DNA from: an uncultured Ruminiclostridium sp.
Lineage (GTDB): Bacteria > Bacillota > Clostridia > Oscillospirales > Ruminococcaceae
Length of the DNA stretch: 64,000 nucleotides
Reading direction: 5' to 3'
NCBI GenBank assembly: GCA_947629925.1
Contig: CANRFO010000004.1
Location: 62,001 to 126,000, forward strand
The notes beneath the pieces are model-generated. The model saw only the letters and a program-made list of their open reading frames with translations, was not told the DNA's origin and searched no databases. This document shows positions 25,984-34,669 of this stretch, piece by piece (the first letter of the stretch is position 1; each line of letters opens with the position of its first letter). The position numbers were made by a program, and so were the translations under genes.

Positions 25984-26508
25984 AACGAGAAGTGTAAGCT
26001 GTTTGAGAATATTTATTCTATTTATGACCAAGTAGAAATGAAGGTTCTGTATATGGATAGGGAAGAATTGGATATGGAGGTATTGAAAAGGTTTTCATAG
26101 GCTACAGATTACGGAAGAAATTGATGAGGCAGAATCAGGCATAAAAGATTAAAAACAAAGAAAATTTTTTATATGAATGATATTGGTTAAAAAATATAAA
26201 GAATAAACGAGGGAGTTTTTCATAATGGTGTAGGTCGAGGCGACGTGATTTGAAAGTTATTTCAATATTGCAATTGCATTTTGTTTTAGTTTGTTGGAAA
26301 AGCGCCTATTTTACGGCATTTGCGTAAAACAGTTCTGTTTTTTGTCGGAGATGTTTCAGGGGCATTTGAGATGATTTGACCAAATATTTGACTGGGATTT
26401 GACCAAAACTCATTACGAAAATTTATATCGTAAGATACTCTCTATGCTTTAACATATTCAATTAAAAAGCTTGAGTCTGTTTATTGTTCAACAGTATATC
26501 CGCTGCAG

Positions 26509-27657
26509 TTACTCCAACATAATACTTTTAATCGGTAGTTTCTTTATCCGCTGCGAATAGCCGTACATAGCAATTTCATAAGTAAGGATAAACAATCCCA
26601 ATGTGACCGCGCACGCCGTAAAATCAAAGCTGTATTCGGGTATGTTTTCCACATCGGCAAATACGATAGTTACCATGATTTTTAATAACGCATACTGATA
26701 GATAGTACCGATCGCAAATCCGATATAGGAAAACGGTCTGTAACCTCCGAGGACTGCCTTGCTGCAATCACTGTGTTTATAACCGAACACCCTCATCATA
26801 GCAATGGTCTTCGTGTTTCCTTTCACTACGCTTGAGAGGGACAGAAACAAGGTCACAAAGGCGAGTATCAAGCCTATCGTCAACATCATCACTGCCATTG
26901 TTTCGCTGGAAAGATCTTTCATAGACACTGACATCTGCACCATAGCCGAGAAACAAAACGCCGAAAATGCGATAAAGAACACAAGTGATTTTCTGCCTCT
27001 TACCGTGCTCCTTGTTAGTTCTTTCAGAAAAGGCATATCCTTTGTTTCCTTTTTGCTTACCTTCGCCCTGTACTCATGCTTTTCTTTCAGCAGATCAAGC
27101 ACGGGCGTTTTAAGTCTGAAACAGGCATAGACGACCGCTAAAGCCGCAAAGCTGATCGCAGGTACAACGACCAGAAGAAATGCCAGAAGGGGGTGAAGCT
27201 GCACCTTGATTTCGGGAAAAAGACGTTCGGCATTTTGCAATTCATAGAAAGTCGGCAGATAGAGGAATGCCGGCACATATCCCAAGGCGCAGCCGACGAA
27301 AACGCTTAATCCAAACACCCAAAAGTGCTTTGCGATTTTGAAGTTAGAATATCCGAGAGCTTTCAGTATTCCCAGTTCCTTGCCGTGCGTATCTATGTAG
27401 TTCTTGACGTAGAACAGGAGCATAATGACGGACGTTACAGCTAAGCAGCCGCCCGAAACGGCTGCGACTACCTTTCCCGTCGAAACCTGCGCCTGATACA
27501 TCACCATACCGACCTCCGCCGTGATTTCGCCTTTCAGCGCCGCGATGTCGATATTGTAACTCAGAAACAGCGTGCATACGAAAACGGCACAGCAGGCGAT
27601 AATGGATATACCAATCAGTTTGAGTGCGTCTTTGATTCCGATTATCATAGTCACCAC
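26509..27657 (-). CDS. FtsX-like ABC transporter permease
   Basis: About 380 residues with an N-terminal TM helix (IGISIIACCAVFVCTLFL), an extracytoplasmic loop, then two FtsX-type membrane blocks (VVAAVSGGCLAVTSVIMLLFYVKNYIDTHGKELGILKALGYSNFKI and a second ending in KTIAMMRVFGYKHSDC). The ELGILKALGYS and MMRVFGYK motifs are the usual FtsX/MacB permease signatures. GTG 27657 and ATG 27648 are both possible starts; either overlaps or touches the ATPase stop. Pairs with the upstream ATPase as a MacB/LolD-type exporter, perhaps for peptides or lipids. Confidence 0.85.
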   Translation of the reverse strand: MVTMIIGIKDALKLIGISIIACCAVFVCTLFLSYNIDIAALKGEITAEVGMVMYQAQVSTGKVVAAVSGGCLAVTSVIMLLFYVKNYIDTHGKELGILKALGYSNFKIAKHFWVFGLSVFVGCALGYVPAFLYLPTFYELQNAERLFPEIKVQLHPLLAFLLVVVPAISFAALAVVYACFRLKTPVLDLLKEKHEYRAKVSKKETKDMPFLKELTRSTVRGRKSLVFFIAFSAFCFSAMVQMSVSMKDLSSETMAVMMLTIGLILAFVTLFLSLSSVVKGNTKTIAMMRVFGYKHSDCSKAVLGGYRPFSYIGFAIGTIYQYALLKIMVTIVFADVENIPEYSFDFTACAVTLGLFILTYEIAMYGYSQRIKKLPIKSIMLE

Positions 27658-28343
27658 CCGATTTCGTACGCGGTTTTTTGCTTTTCGTTGGCATAAATCT
27701 CGGAAATTTTTCCGCTGTTCATTTTTACGACCGTGGTCGCCATTTCCGCTATATTCTGATTGTGTGTCACCATCACAATGGTAAAGCCATAATCTTTATG
27801 CAGCTTGCAGATATAGTCGAGGACCTGTCTGCCTGTCTGCTCGTCGAGCGCGCCTGTCGGCTCGTCTAAAAACAGAACCCTCGGCTTTTTTGCAAGCGCA
27901 CGGGCAACGGAAACTCTTTGTTGCTCGCCGCCCGAAAGCTCGCTCGGATATTTCTTTGACTTATCTTCAAGCCCTACGGCGGAGATTATCTCCCGATACT
28001 CCCGATTTTCCGCCAAATCTGCTCCCATTCGCACGTTCTTTTCAATAGTCATATTCGGGAGCAGATAATACTGTTGAAAGATAAAACCGATATTGTCCTT
28101 GCGGAACTGCGTCAATTCTCCGTCGGATAATTTTGTAATATCGCTCGTTCCATATACAACGCTTCCGCTGTCAGGTCGTTCCAGTCCCGAAATTACGTTC
28201 AGAAAGGTGGATTTACCCGAGCCTGACGCGCCCAAGATCACGGCGAAATCGCCGTCGGAAATATTCAGACTTATGCCTTTCAGCACCTGATTTCTGCTCC
28301 CGCCTGTGCCGTAAGATTTTGTGATGTCTGATACTGTGATCAT
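27651..28343 (-). CDS. ABC transporter ATP-binding protein (MacB/LolD type)
   Basis: A 230-residue ATPase with Walker [13 protein letters not shown] (about residues 37-48), Q-loop [13 protein letters not shown], signature [15 protein letters not shown], Walker [13 protein letters not shown] and H-loop VTHN. Belongs to the type VII, FtsX-partnered class. It overlaps the upstream permease gene by 4 nt and the downstream FtsX-like gene, indicating one polycistron. Confidence 0.93.
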   Translation of the reverse strand: MITVSDITKSYGTGGSRNQVLKGISLNISDGDFAVILGASGSGKSTFLNVISGLERPDSGSVVYGTSDITKLSDGELTQFRKDNIGFIFQQYYLLPNMTIEKNVRMGADLAENREYREIISAVGLEDKSKKYPSELSGGEQQRVSVARALAKKPRVLFLDEPTGALDEQTGRQVLDYICKLHKDYGFTIVMVTHNQNIAEMATTVVKMNSGKISEIYANEKQKTAYEIGW

Positions 28344-29242
28344 GCTGCTTTTCTCCTGTTCATAAGAAGGTTTATCAGTATGTAAACGCCGATAAGGATC
28401 GTAACGGTCACGCCGAGGATCATATACATTGACGGAATTTCGACCTGATTGCCGAAAAAGTACAGATTGCAGTCCATAGAATCTTTGATATCATTTATCA
28501 CTTCCATCGGAACGCCCTGCCTGTTCATCTCGGAAAAAGCGCCTTGCATGGCGTGGTTGCGGACAAGCGCCGTGCCGTATGTCCCCGGAAGGAAGGAGAG
28601 GACTTTCTGCAGTCCCGAGCCGAATGAGGAGATAGGCATATACGCCCCGCAAATAAATCCGTATCCCGCGCTGATGATTGTTCCGATTGCGGAAATTTGA
28701 CCTTGGGTCGACAAAAACAGGTTGATTATCGAGGAAAGCGCCGTCCCGAACAGGGCGAGCAGTATAACGTCTAAAATCAGCAGAACAACGTCCGCCGCCG
28801 ACATATACCACCCCACAAAAGCCGCATACGCAAGGCATATGCCCGTCGCCGCGAAGCAGATTATAAGCGTGGAAGCCAAAGAGGCGATATAGTAGCTCAT
28901 TGAAAGCGCAGAGGAGCTGACGGGAGAGATTTTCAAATCTTTGATCGTGCCGTTCGCCTTATCCTGCACCATCAAAAAGTTTGAGCAGAAAGCAACCGTC
29001 ACACAGGATACCGCAAGGATCGACGAAATCAGCTGTCCGCCCACAAGCCCGTCAATAAGGCTGTCGGAAAGTTGAATAAATTCAGGCAGGTTCGAGGTGA
29101 AGCTATCGTGATAGACTTTCCCGAGAAAAGTCACATAAAGTACAAGCAGGATAGCAGGCGTAATTAACGAAGTCAGGAACATTCCCTTGTCTTTAAAAAA
29201 CAGTTTTATATTTCTCTTTATAAGCATGACCGCCGTACTCAT
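28340..29242 (-). CDS. ABC-2 type transporter permease
   Basis: A 300-residue membrane protein with about six TM helices. The opening MSTAVMLIKRNIKLFFKDKGMFLTSLITPAILLVLYVTFL and the ABC-2 core (VTVAFCSNFLMVQDKANGTIKDLKISPVS, then the FICGAYMPISSFGSGLQKVLSFLPGTYG motif) match drug-efflux ABC-2 permeases. ATGA overlaps with both neighbours. The partner is the DrrA-like ATPase just upstream in the operon. Confidence 0.9.
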   Translation of the reverse strand: MSTAVMLIKRNIKLFFKDKGMFLTSLITPAILLVLYVTFLGKVYHDSFTSNLPEFIQLSDSLIDGLVGGQLISSILAVSCVTVAFCSNFLMVQDKANGTIKDLKISPVSSSALSMSYYIASLASTLIICFAATGICLAYAAFVGWYMSAADVVLLILDVILLALFGTALSSIINLFLSTQGQISAIGTIISAGYGFICGAYMPISSFGSGLQKVLSFLPGTYGTALVRNHAMQGAFSEMNRQGVPMEVINDIKDSMDCNLYFFGNQVEIPSMYMILGVTVTILIGVYILINLLMNRRKAA

Positions 29243-30153
29243 TTTTCAGCACCTCCCGTAAGCTTCTTTCCCGTGACCGCGAGAAAAACGTCGTCCATTT
29301 TGCCCTTTGTTATCTCGTAATCGTCGAAAACATCAGGGTTTTTCATAATAAGCTCCGTCGCCGCCCTTGTGTTCGGAACAAACAGGCGGTAAGCGTCTTT
29401 GACCGCCTCATATTCTGTTCCGAGGCTCTTTACCTCGGCTTCGCCTGCGCCGTAGAGCGTGATATAGTCCCCAGTATAGGTGTTTTTCAGTTCAAGCGGC
29501 GTTCCCTCTGCGGCGATTTTTCCGCTGTCAAGAATTACGACATAATCAGCTTCGGCGGCTTCTTCCATATAGTGGGTAGTCAGAAATACCGTCATATTCT
29601 CGTTTTTGCGAAGGTCGGAGATGACGTTCCAGAGCGTTTTCCGCGTTTGCGGGTCAAGTCCCGTTGTTGGTTCGTCGAGAATGAGGATTTTGGGGCTATG
29701 AAATAAAGCTCGGGCGATATCTATTCTCCTGCGCTGTCCTCCTGAGAGCTTTCCTACCGTCCGTTTTAATATGTCCTCAAATCCAAGCATTTTTGAAAGC
29801 ACGGAAAGTCTTTCCCGAAAATCTTTTCCCACAATGCCGTACAGCGCGGCGCGGCTCTCCAGATTATCATAAACGGAAAGCGCCGAATCGAGGACGGAAT
29901 TTTGAAAGACGACGCCAAGCTTTCGCTTTATGGAATCCAAATCTTTATCGAGGTCGTGACCGTCGATCATAATATCACCGCTGTCCTTTGACAGCTGACC
30001 GCACATAATGTTGATTGTGGTCGATTTGCCCGCGCCGTTGATACCGAGAAAAGCAAAGAGCTCGCCCTCCCGAACGCTGAAGCTCAGATCCTGCACCGCT
30101 TTTACGTCGCCGAAGCTTTTGCTCAGGTGGTCTATTTGAATAATTTTTTTCAT
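29239..30153 (-). CDS. ABC transporter ATP-binding protein (DrrA/CcmA-like)
   Basis: 304 residues: Walker A GINGAGKSTTIN (about 38-49), signature LSGGQRRRIDIARAL, Walker B ILILDEPTTGLDPQTRK, H-loop LTTHYMEEA, then the extended C-terminal domain typical of DrrA-like ATPases (LELKNTYTGDYITLYG onwards). Forms an exporter with the ABC-2 permease. The start overlaps the merR stop by 4 nt. Confidence 0.93.
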   Translation of the reverse strand: MKKIIQIDHLSKSFGDVKAVQDLSFSVREGELFAFLGINGAGKSTTINIMCGQLSKDSGDIMIDGHDLDKDLDSIKRKLGVVFQNSVLDSALSVYDNLESRAALYGIVGKDFRERLSVLSKMLGFEDILKRTVGKLSGGQRRRIDIARALFHSPKILILDEPTTGLDPQTRKTLWNVISDLRKNENMTVFLTTHYMEEAAEADYVVILDSGKIAAEGTPLELKNTYTGDYITLYGAGEAEVKSLGTEYEAVKDAYRLFVPNTRAATELIMKNPDVFDDYEITKGKMDDVFLAVTGKKLTGGAEK

Positions 30154-30977
30154 TTTTTCTCTCCTTTGTCGGGGTTCATGCCAAAGGGGTCGATTCCCAG
30201 TTTTTTAAAATATGCCTCCAATGACGAGCCTATAAATAGGTTTGCATTTGTACGGCTTTGACTGTCGAAAGCGCCTTTCGTTTCCTCAGTATTGGCAAGC
30301 GTTTCGACTTCCATCAGCTTTGGAAGCAAGGACATATCCCCGCCGATGAATTTCTCAATCATATTCCAGAATTCCTCTGCAAACCGTATGCCCTTTTCGC
30401 TGTTCGGCTTAACGCCCGAAGCCTGATATTCTGCGGCCTGACGGCTTAATCGCTTATACGTTTCAATGATTTCGGCGGCGCTCTCACGGTCAAGGAAGGA
30501 GCTGCAATGCTCAAGCGTCTTATCATCGAGATATTTTATCAAATGATACTGCTCGTTTTTCATCTGAAGATTTGTGATGATAGCGGCGTATCTCTTGAAA
30601 TCCACCGTTTTCATTTGCAAAACTTCTTCCCGCAGCGCCTTGATATCCGCCAAAGTCTCGGAAAGAACACGAATTTGCTTTTCAATGTCTGCCGCCTGAC
30701 CCGCCAGAGCATTTGCCACGTCTTCGGGAGTATCAAGAGAAATTAGGTGCTTTTTGATATCCTCCAAAGAAAAGCCCAAGGACTTTAAGGATAAGATCTG
30801 GTGCAGCCTTATCATATCCTTATCCGTATAAAGTCTGCGCCCGCCCTCGCTTTCTGCGGACGGCTTCAGCAGGTTTTCTTTGTCGTAGTATTGAAGAGTG
30901 CGGACGGTGGTGCCCATTCTTTTTGCAAGCTCGCCGACCGTCATGTACCCCTCGGGGATAGCTCGGTATTTTTCCAT
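30150..30977 (-). CDS. MerR-family transcriptional regulator
   Basis: 275 residues. The N-terminal MerR helix-turn-helix is clear (MTVGELAKRMGTTVRTLQYYDKENLLKPSAES, then GGRRLYTDKDMIRLHQILSLKSLGFSLEDI), followed by a dimerisation coil (about residues 80-125) and a helical C-terminal domain that could bind ligand, somewhat like TipAS. It is the first gene of the overlapping regulator-ABC-ABC run and probably activates it in response to an exported compound. Confidence 0.9.
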   Translation of the reverse strand: MEKYRAIPEGYMTVGELAKRMGTTVRTLQYYDKENLLKPSAESEGGRRLYTDKDMIRLHQILSLKSLGFSLEDIKKHLISLDTPEDVANALAGQAADIEKQIRVLSETLADIKALREEVLQMKTVDFKRYAAIITNLQMKNEQYHLIKYLDDKTLEHCSSFLDRESAAEIIETYKRLSRQAAEYQASGVKPNSEKGIRFAEEFWNMIEKFIGGDMSLLPKLMEVETLANTEETKGAFDSQSRTNANLFIGSSLEAYFKKLGIDPFGMNPDKGEKK

Positions 30978-31046
30978 AGCAATTCACCTCCGACAAACAG
31001 TATAAACCATTACGCTGCGTCACAAGCAAGACTTTTTTTAAAAAAT

Positions 31047-31619
31047 TTATTTGCCGCTTTTGATTTCTTTCAGCAGGCTCCTGCAAACCTCGGTCATCAT
31101 GCCGCCGATCTCCTCGGCGGTGAAGGAGCACATATTTGTTGCGCAAAGCACCGCAATACCGTGGGAATATATCCACAAATGGCGGTAAAGATTTTCAGCG
31201 TCTTTCTCATCAAGTCCATATCCGTTCTGAACGGACTGCAATATTTGCTCATAGCTTTCATCTATGATTGGAAGTATACCTGCAACAGGCGGCTTATGCG
31301 GCTGTTCGGTCATAAAGAGCAGCTGGAACAGCTTCGGTTCTTCGATAGCAAACAAAATATACTGCGTACCCACGCCTTTGAACGCAGGTTTTTGCTGTAG
31401 CCCGATTTGAATATACCCTGCGTAAAGCGCTTTTGCGGCTTTCAGCACTTCTGCTTGTACTTCCTCCATATTTTCAAACACGCTGAATATCGGCTTGGAA
31501 GACGAGCCGAGCTTCGCGCCCAGCGCTCTTGCGGTGACAGCTGAAGCGCCGTCGGTGCGGGTGATTTCCAACGCGGCATGAATTATTTCTTCCCGTGTGA
31601 ATTTGCATTTTGGTGGCAT
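31047..31619 (-). CDS. TetR-family transcriptional regulator
   Basis: The start is ATG 31619 (MPPKCKFTREEIIHAALEI), behind AGGAGGAAAAAGAA, giving 190 residues. The N-terminal HTH is IIHAALEITRTDGASAVTARALGAKLGSSSKPIFSVFENMEEV; the C-terminal ligand domain includes YRHLWIYSHGIAVLCATN, the WHG-type pattern. Sits 69 nt upstream of merR and probably represses the same cluster. Confidence 0.88.
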   Translation of the reverse strand: MPPKCKFTREEIIHAALEITRTDGASAVTARALGAKLGSSSKPIFSVFENMEEVQAEVLKAAKALYAGYIQIGLQQKPAFKGVGTQYILFAIEEPKLFQLLFMTEQPHKPPVAGILPIIDESYEQILQSVQNGYGLDEKDAENLYRHLWIYSHGIAVLCATNMCSFTAEEIGGMMTEVCRSLLKEIKSGK

Positions 31620-31850
31620 TTCTTTTTCCTCCTGTATATCGTATAGCAACAAATGTTTCGCAACTGATGTTTCTTATTATAGCACTATACTATGGATTTG
31701 TCAAGGGCGTTGAAAATAATTTTTGAAGAAGTTGGGGAAAGTGTGGAATTTGGTGATGTGAAAGCATAATATTGTTTCATATTTGGTAATAGGCGGATAC
31801 CCACCATTTAGCTTTGCCTATCCCCTTATTAAAAGCCATTCAAAATATAT

Positions 31851-31898
31851 AAAATAACCTCCGAAACAACATTTTACGCCATTTCAGAGGTTATTTTT
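31851..31898. terminator. Bidirectional terminator-like hairpin
   Basis: AAAATAACCTC (31851-31861) with CGAAA pairs with TTTCAGAGGTTATTTT (31883-31898), one mismatch. Confidence 0.6.
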
Positions 31899-32305
31899 CT
31901 GTGCCTTAAAACTCCGTTTTTTAAGTGAGGGAAATAAAAACAAATCCCCTCTTACGAATAAGAGAGAATCCTGCCTACTGCGTAACTTTTACAAAAAAGA
32001 TTTTTCTAACCAATATGTAAAAACCACTTTTCGAGTAGTGCACATTTTTACTGTTTTACAAAATTTCATTTTGAAGTTAAAAGATTGTTATTTCCTAAGT
32101 TTTTTACGAATTTGTTTATCATACTCTTGTATAGTTGTAATTTTATAAAGAAGCAACAGGCAAAGTTTAAAGTTTCTAACAACTTTCTAACACTTTTTCA
32201 AAAAAGTCATACTTTTCAGTGTTAGCAGAATATTGCCGTTTTACAGGAGTGATGCTTGTAAAGCCTTTTAAGAAAGGTGCCTACACAATATTTAACAATA
32301 TTCTT

Positions 32306-32450
32306 TAACAACAAAAAACTTATGGGAAAGTATCGTTTCAACTCTCAGATTTCGTATGTTGCATGACTGCATCTTTTGCAAAATAATATTGGTATTCATC
32401 ATCTGAAACTCCGAAATGCAGCAGCTGTTTATTTCTCAAAATTGATCACT
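32306..32450 (-). pseudogene. C-terminal coding relic
   Basis: On the reverse strand a frame reads SILRNKQLLHFGVSDDEYQ, then YYFAKDAVMQHTKSES and stops near 32340, with a stop codon just upstream at about 32447. It looks like the tail of a lost gene rather than random sequence, but the family was not recognised. The AT-rich gap 31620-32606 otherwise holds only hairpins and the integrase tail. Confidence 0.3.
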
Positions 32451-32463
32451 CATTAAAAATCAA

Positions 32464-32507
32464 AAAAGCACTTGCATTTTCTTAAAACAGAAACGCAAGC
32501 GCTTTTA
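32464..32507 (-). terminator. Terminator following the integrase tail
   Basis: On the reverse strand AAAAGCGCTTGC and GCAAGTGCTTTT pair (one mismatch), then TTGATTTTT. Confidence 0.55.
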
Positions 32508-32519
32508 TTACGTTAAATT

Positions 32520-32590
32520 TTACTTGAAAAAGTCTCTTTGTTTGGTCGTAAATTGGTCGTAAGTATTGCGGGAGTTGCCCAATTTTCCTT
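32520..32590 (-). pseudogene. Tyrosine integrase C-terminal relic
   Basis: The reverse strand encodes NTYDQFTTKQRDFFK and a stop (32522-32520), the kind of tail seen in integrases of Firmicute integrative elements, followed by a terminator. The rest of the gene is missing: lysS ends only about 30-70 nt upstream. The DNA contains a tandem TTGGTCGTAA repeat (32542-32561). Confidence 0.35.
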
Positions 32591-32606
32591 AATATTACGC
32601 CGTTTG

Positions 32607-34124
32607 TCAGTCGATCGGTCGCATGGTGGGGAACAATAATACATCTCTTATCGACTTGCTGTCGGTGAGGAGCATTACAAGTCTGTCTACGCCCATTCCA
32701 AGTCCGCCTGTGGGGGGAAGTCCGTATTCAAGGGCGGTAATGAAGTCCTCGTCTACCTGAGCGTTGTTGCCGCCCTCGCTGCGCTTTTTCTCAACCTGCT
32801 TTACGAAACGCTCCTTCTGGTCGATAGGATCGTTCAGCTCGGAGAATGCGTTGCCGAATTCGCAGGCATTGATGAAATACTCAAAGCGCTCGGTAAAGGC
32901 GGGGTTTGAGGGCTTGCGCTTGGCAAGAGGGGAATTTTCAACGGGATAATCGTAAACGATGGTGGGCTGTATCAACTTTTCCTCCACAAATTCCTCGAAA
33001 AGCGCTATCAAAACGTCGCCCTTGGTGGCGGTGGGTTCAACTTCCACGTTCTTCGCCTTGGCGACGGCTCTTGCGGATTCGTCATCCGCCCAGTCGTTAT
33101 AATCGGCGTCGGCGTACTTCTTTACAGCCTCCACCATTGTAAGGCGAGCCCAGGGCTTTCCTATCTCTATGTCTGTTCCCTGATAGTTTACGGTATCGGT
33201 GCCGCATATCTTTTGAGCGATAGTTCTGTACATATTCTCTATCAGATCCATCATACCGAAATAATCGGTGTAAGCTTGATACATTTCAATAGAAGTAAAT
33301 TCTGGGTTGTGAGTGGCGTCCATTCCCTCGTTGCGGAAAATTCTTCCCACCTCGTAGACCTTGTCAAAGCCGCCTACAATAAGGCGCTTTAAGTAAAGCT
33401 CTGTTTCTATCCTCAGGTACATATCGATGTCAAGGGCGTTGTGGTGAGTTACAAAGGGACGGGCGGAGGCGCCTATCTCAAGTGTATGGAGAACAGGGGT
33501 GTCCACCTCGATATATCCTAAATTATCCAGATAGCTCCTTATTTCACGAAGAATCTGCGAGCGGACGATAAAGGTGTCCTTCACTTCGGGATTTGCGATA
33601 AGGTCAAGATAACGCTTGCGGTAGCGCTCCTCCTTGTCCTTTAAGCCGTGCCACTTTTCGGGGAGGGGGAGCAGGGACTTTGACAGGAGAGTTATCTCCT
33701 TGGCGTGAACGGAAATTTCGCCCCGCTTGGTGCGGAAAACAAAGCCCGTTACGCCCACGATGTCGCCCAAGTCCCACTTTTTAAATTCCTTAAAGCTGTC
33801 CTCGCCCACGTCGTCAATGCGGACGTAGACCTGCATACGGTCGCTGGAATCTCTTATGTCTATGAAATTCGCCTTGCCCATATCACGCCAGCTTGTGATT
33901 CTGCCTGCTACGGACACTGTCTCGTTTTCCAGCTTGTCAAAATCATCTCGTATCTGCTTGTTGAGGATAGAAACGGGGAATTTTGTTATCTCATAAGGAT
34001 TCTTGCCGTTTGCCTTCAGCTCCGTCAGCTTTTCTATCCTTATCCTGTGCTGTTCGCTGAGCTGTTCCTCGTACTGCTCCTCGGTAAGCTGGGTATCGTT
34101 GTTTTTATTCTGCTGTTCAGACAT
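32607..34124 (-). CDS. lysS: Lysyl-tRNA synthetase (class II)
   Basis: The start is ATG 34124 (MSEQQNKNNDTQ), preceded by AAAGGTAACAACA; the open frame extends to 34166 without a better site. 505 residues: OB-fold anticodon-binding domain (about 55-165), motif 1 near VRSQILREIRSYLDNLGYIEVDTPVL, motif 2 YEVGRIFRNEGMDATHNPEFTSIE, motif 3 GGLGMGVDRLVMLLTDS. Last gene of the greA-lysS end of the block. The 3' end (LFPTMRPID) carries the 12-bp repeat that may be an integration site. Confidence 0.96.
   Translation of the reverse strand: MSEQQNKNNDTQLTEEQYEEQLSEQHRIRIEKLTELKANGKNPYEITKFPVSILNKQIRDDFDKLENETVSVAGRITSWRDMGKANFIDIRDSSDRMQVYVRIDDVGEDSFKEFKKWDLGDIVGVTGFVFRTKRGEISVHAKEITLLSKSLLPLPEKWHGLKDKEERYRKRYLDLIANPEVKDTFIVRSQILREIRSYLDNLGYIEVDTPVLHTLEIGASARPFVTHHNALDIDMYLRIETELYLKRLIVGGFDKVYEVGRIFRNEGMDATHNPEFTSIEMYQAYTDYFGMMDLIENMYRTIAQKICGTDTVNYQGTDIEIGKPWARLTMVEAVKKYADADYNDWADDESARAVAKAKNVEVEPTATKGDVLIALFEEFVEEKLIQPTIVYDYPVENSPLAKRKPSNPAFTERFEYFINACEFGNAFSELNDPIDQKERFVKQVEKKRSEGGNNAQVDEDFITALEYGLPPTGGLGMGVDRLVMLLTDSKSIRDVLLFPTMRPID
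32622..32633 (+). repeat. Second copy of the 12-bp repeat, within lysS
   Basis: CATGGTGGGGAA, identical to 24399-24410 and in the same orientation; encodes part of the conserved lysS C-terminus (FPTM). Confidence 0.35.
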
Positions 34125-34169
34125 TGTTGTTACCTTTCTTTTTCTGTTAATTACACTTTCCGACAAATT

Positions 34170-34646
34170 TTACTTGCCGATGTCCAGTATCTCAAATTTC
34201 AACACTCCTGCGGGAGCTTCCACATCGATTATCTCGCCTTTGGTTTTTCCCATGCATGCCTTTCCAACAGGGGATTCGTCAGAGATCTTTCCCTGGTCCA
34301 TATCAACTTCCTTGGAACCTACGATATGAAGTTCCATTTCTTCGCCTGTTTCAAGATCCTTCAGCACTACCTTGTTGCCGAGGCTTATGTGTTCGGTGGA
34401 AAGGTCGCTTGAATCAAGGACCTTTACATTTTGCAGAGTGGCTTCTATCTCGGCGATTCTTGCTTCAATAATTCCCTGCTCGTTCTTGGCTTCATCATAT
34501 TCGCTGTTTTCCGAAAGGTCGCCGAATGAAAGGGCTACCTTGATCTTATCGGCTATTTCACGTCTTTTTACGCTTTTAAGGTTCTCCAGCTCTTCTTTAA
34601 GCTTTTTAAGTCCTTCGCTGGTGAGTACAGTTTGTTTAGATGCCAT
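34170..34646 (-). CDS. greA: Transcription elongation factor GreA
   Basis: Rescues backtracked RNA polymerase by stimulating transcript cleavage. The 158-residue length is standard. The N-terminal coiled coil (LTSEGLKKLKEELENLKSVKRREIADKIK, then SFGDLSENSEYDEAKNEQG with the functional acidic tip) and the FKBP-like C-domain (DEssPVGKACMGKTKGEIIDVEAPAG) are both present. GGAGGATCATT precedes ATG 34646. 45 nt upstream of lysS. Confidence 0.96.
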   Translation of the reverse strand: MASKQTVLTSEGLKKLKEELENLKSVKRREIADKIKVALSFGDLSENSEYDEAKNEQGIIEARIAEIEATLQNVKVLDSSDLSTEHISLGNKVVLKDLETGEEMELHIVGSKEVDMDQGKISDESPVGKACMGKTKGEIIDVEAPAGVLKFEILDIGK

Positions 34647-34669
34647 AATGATCCTCCGATTTCTTTTGT

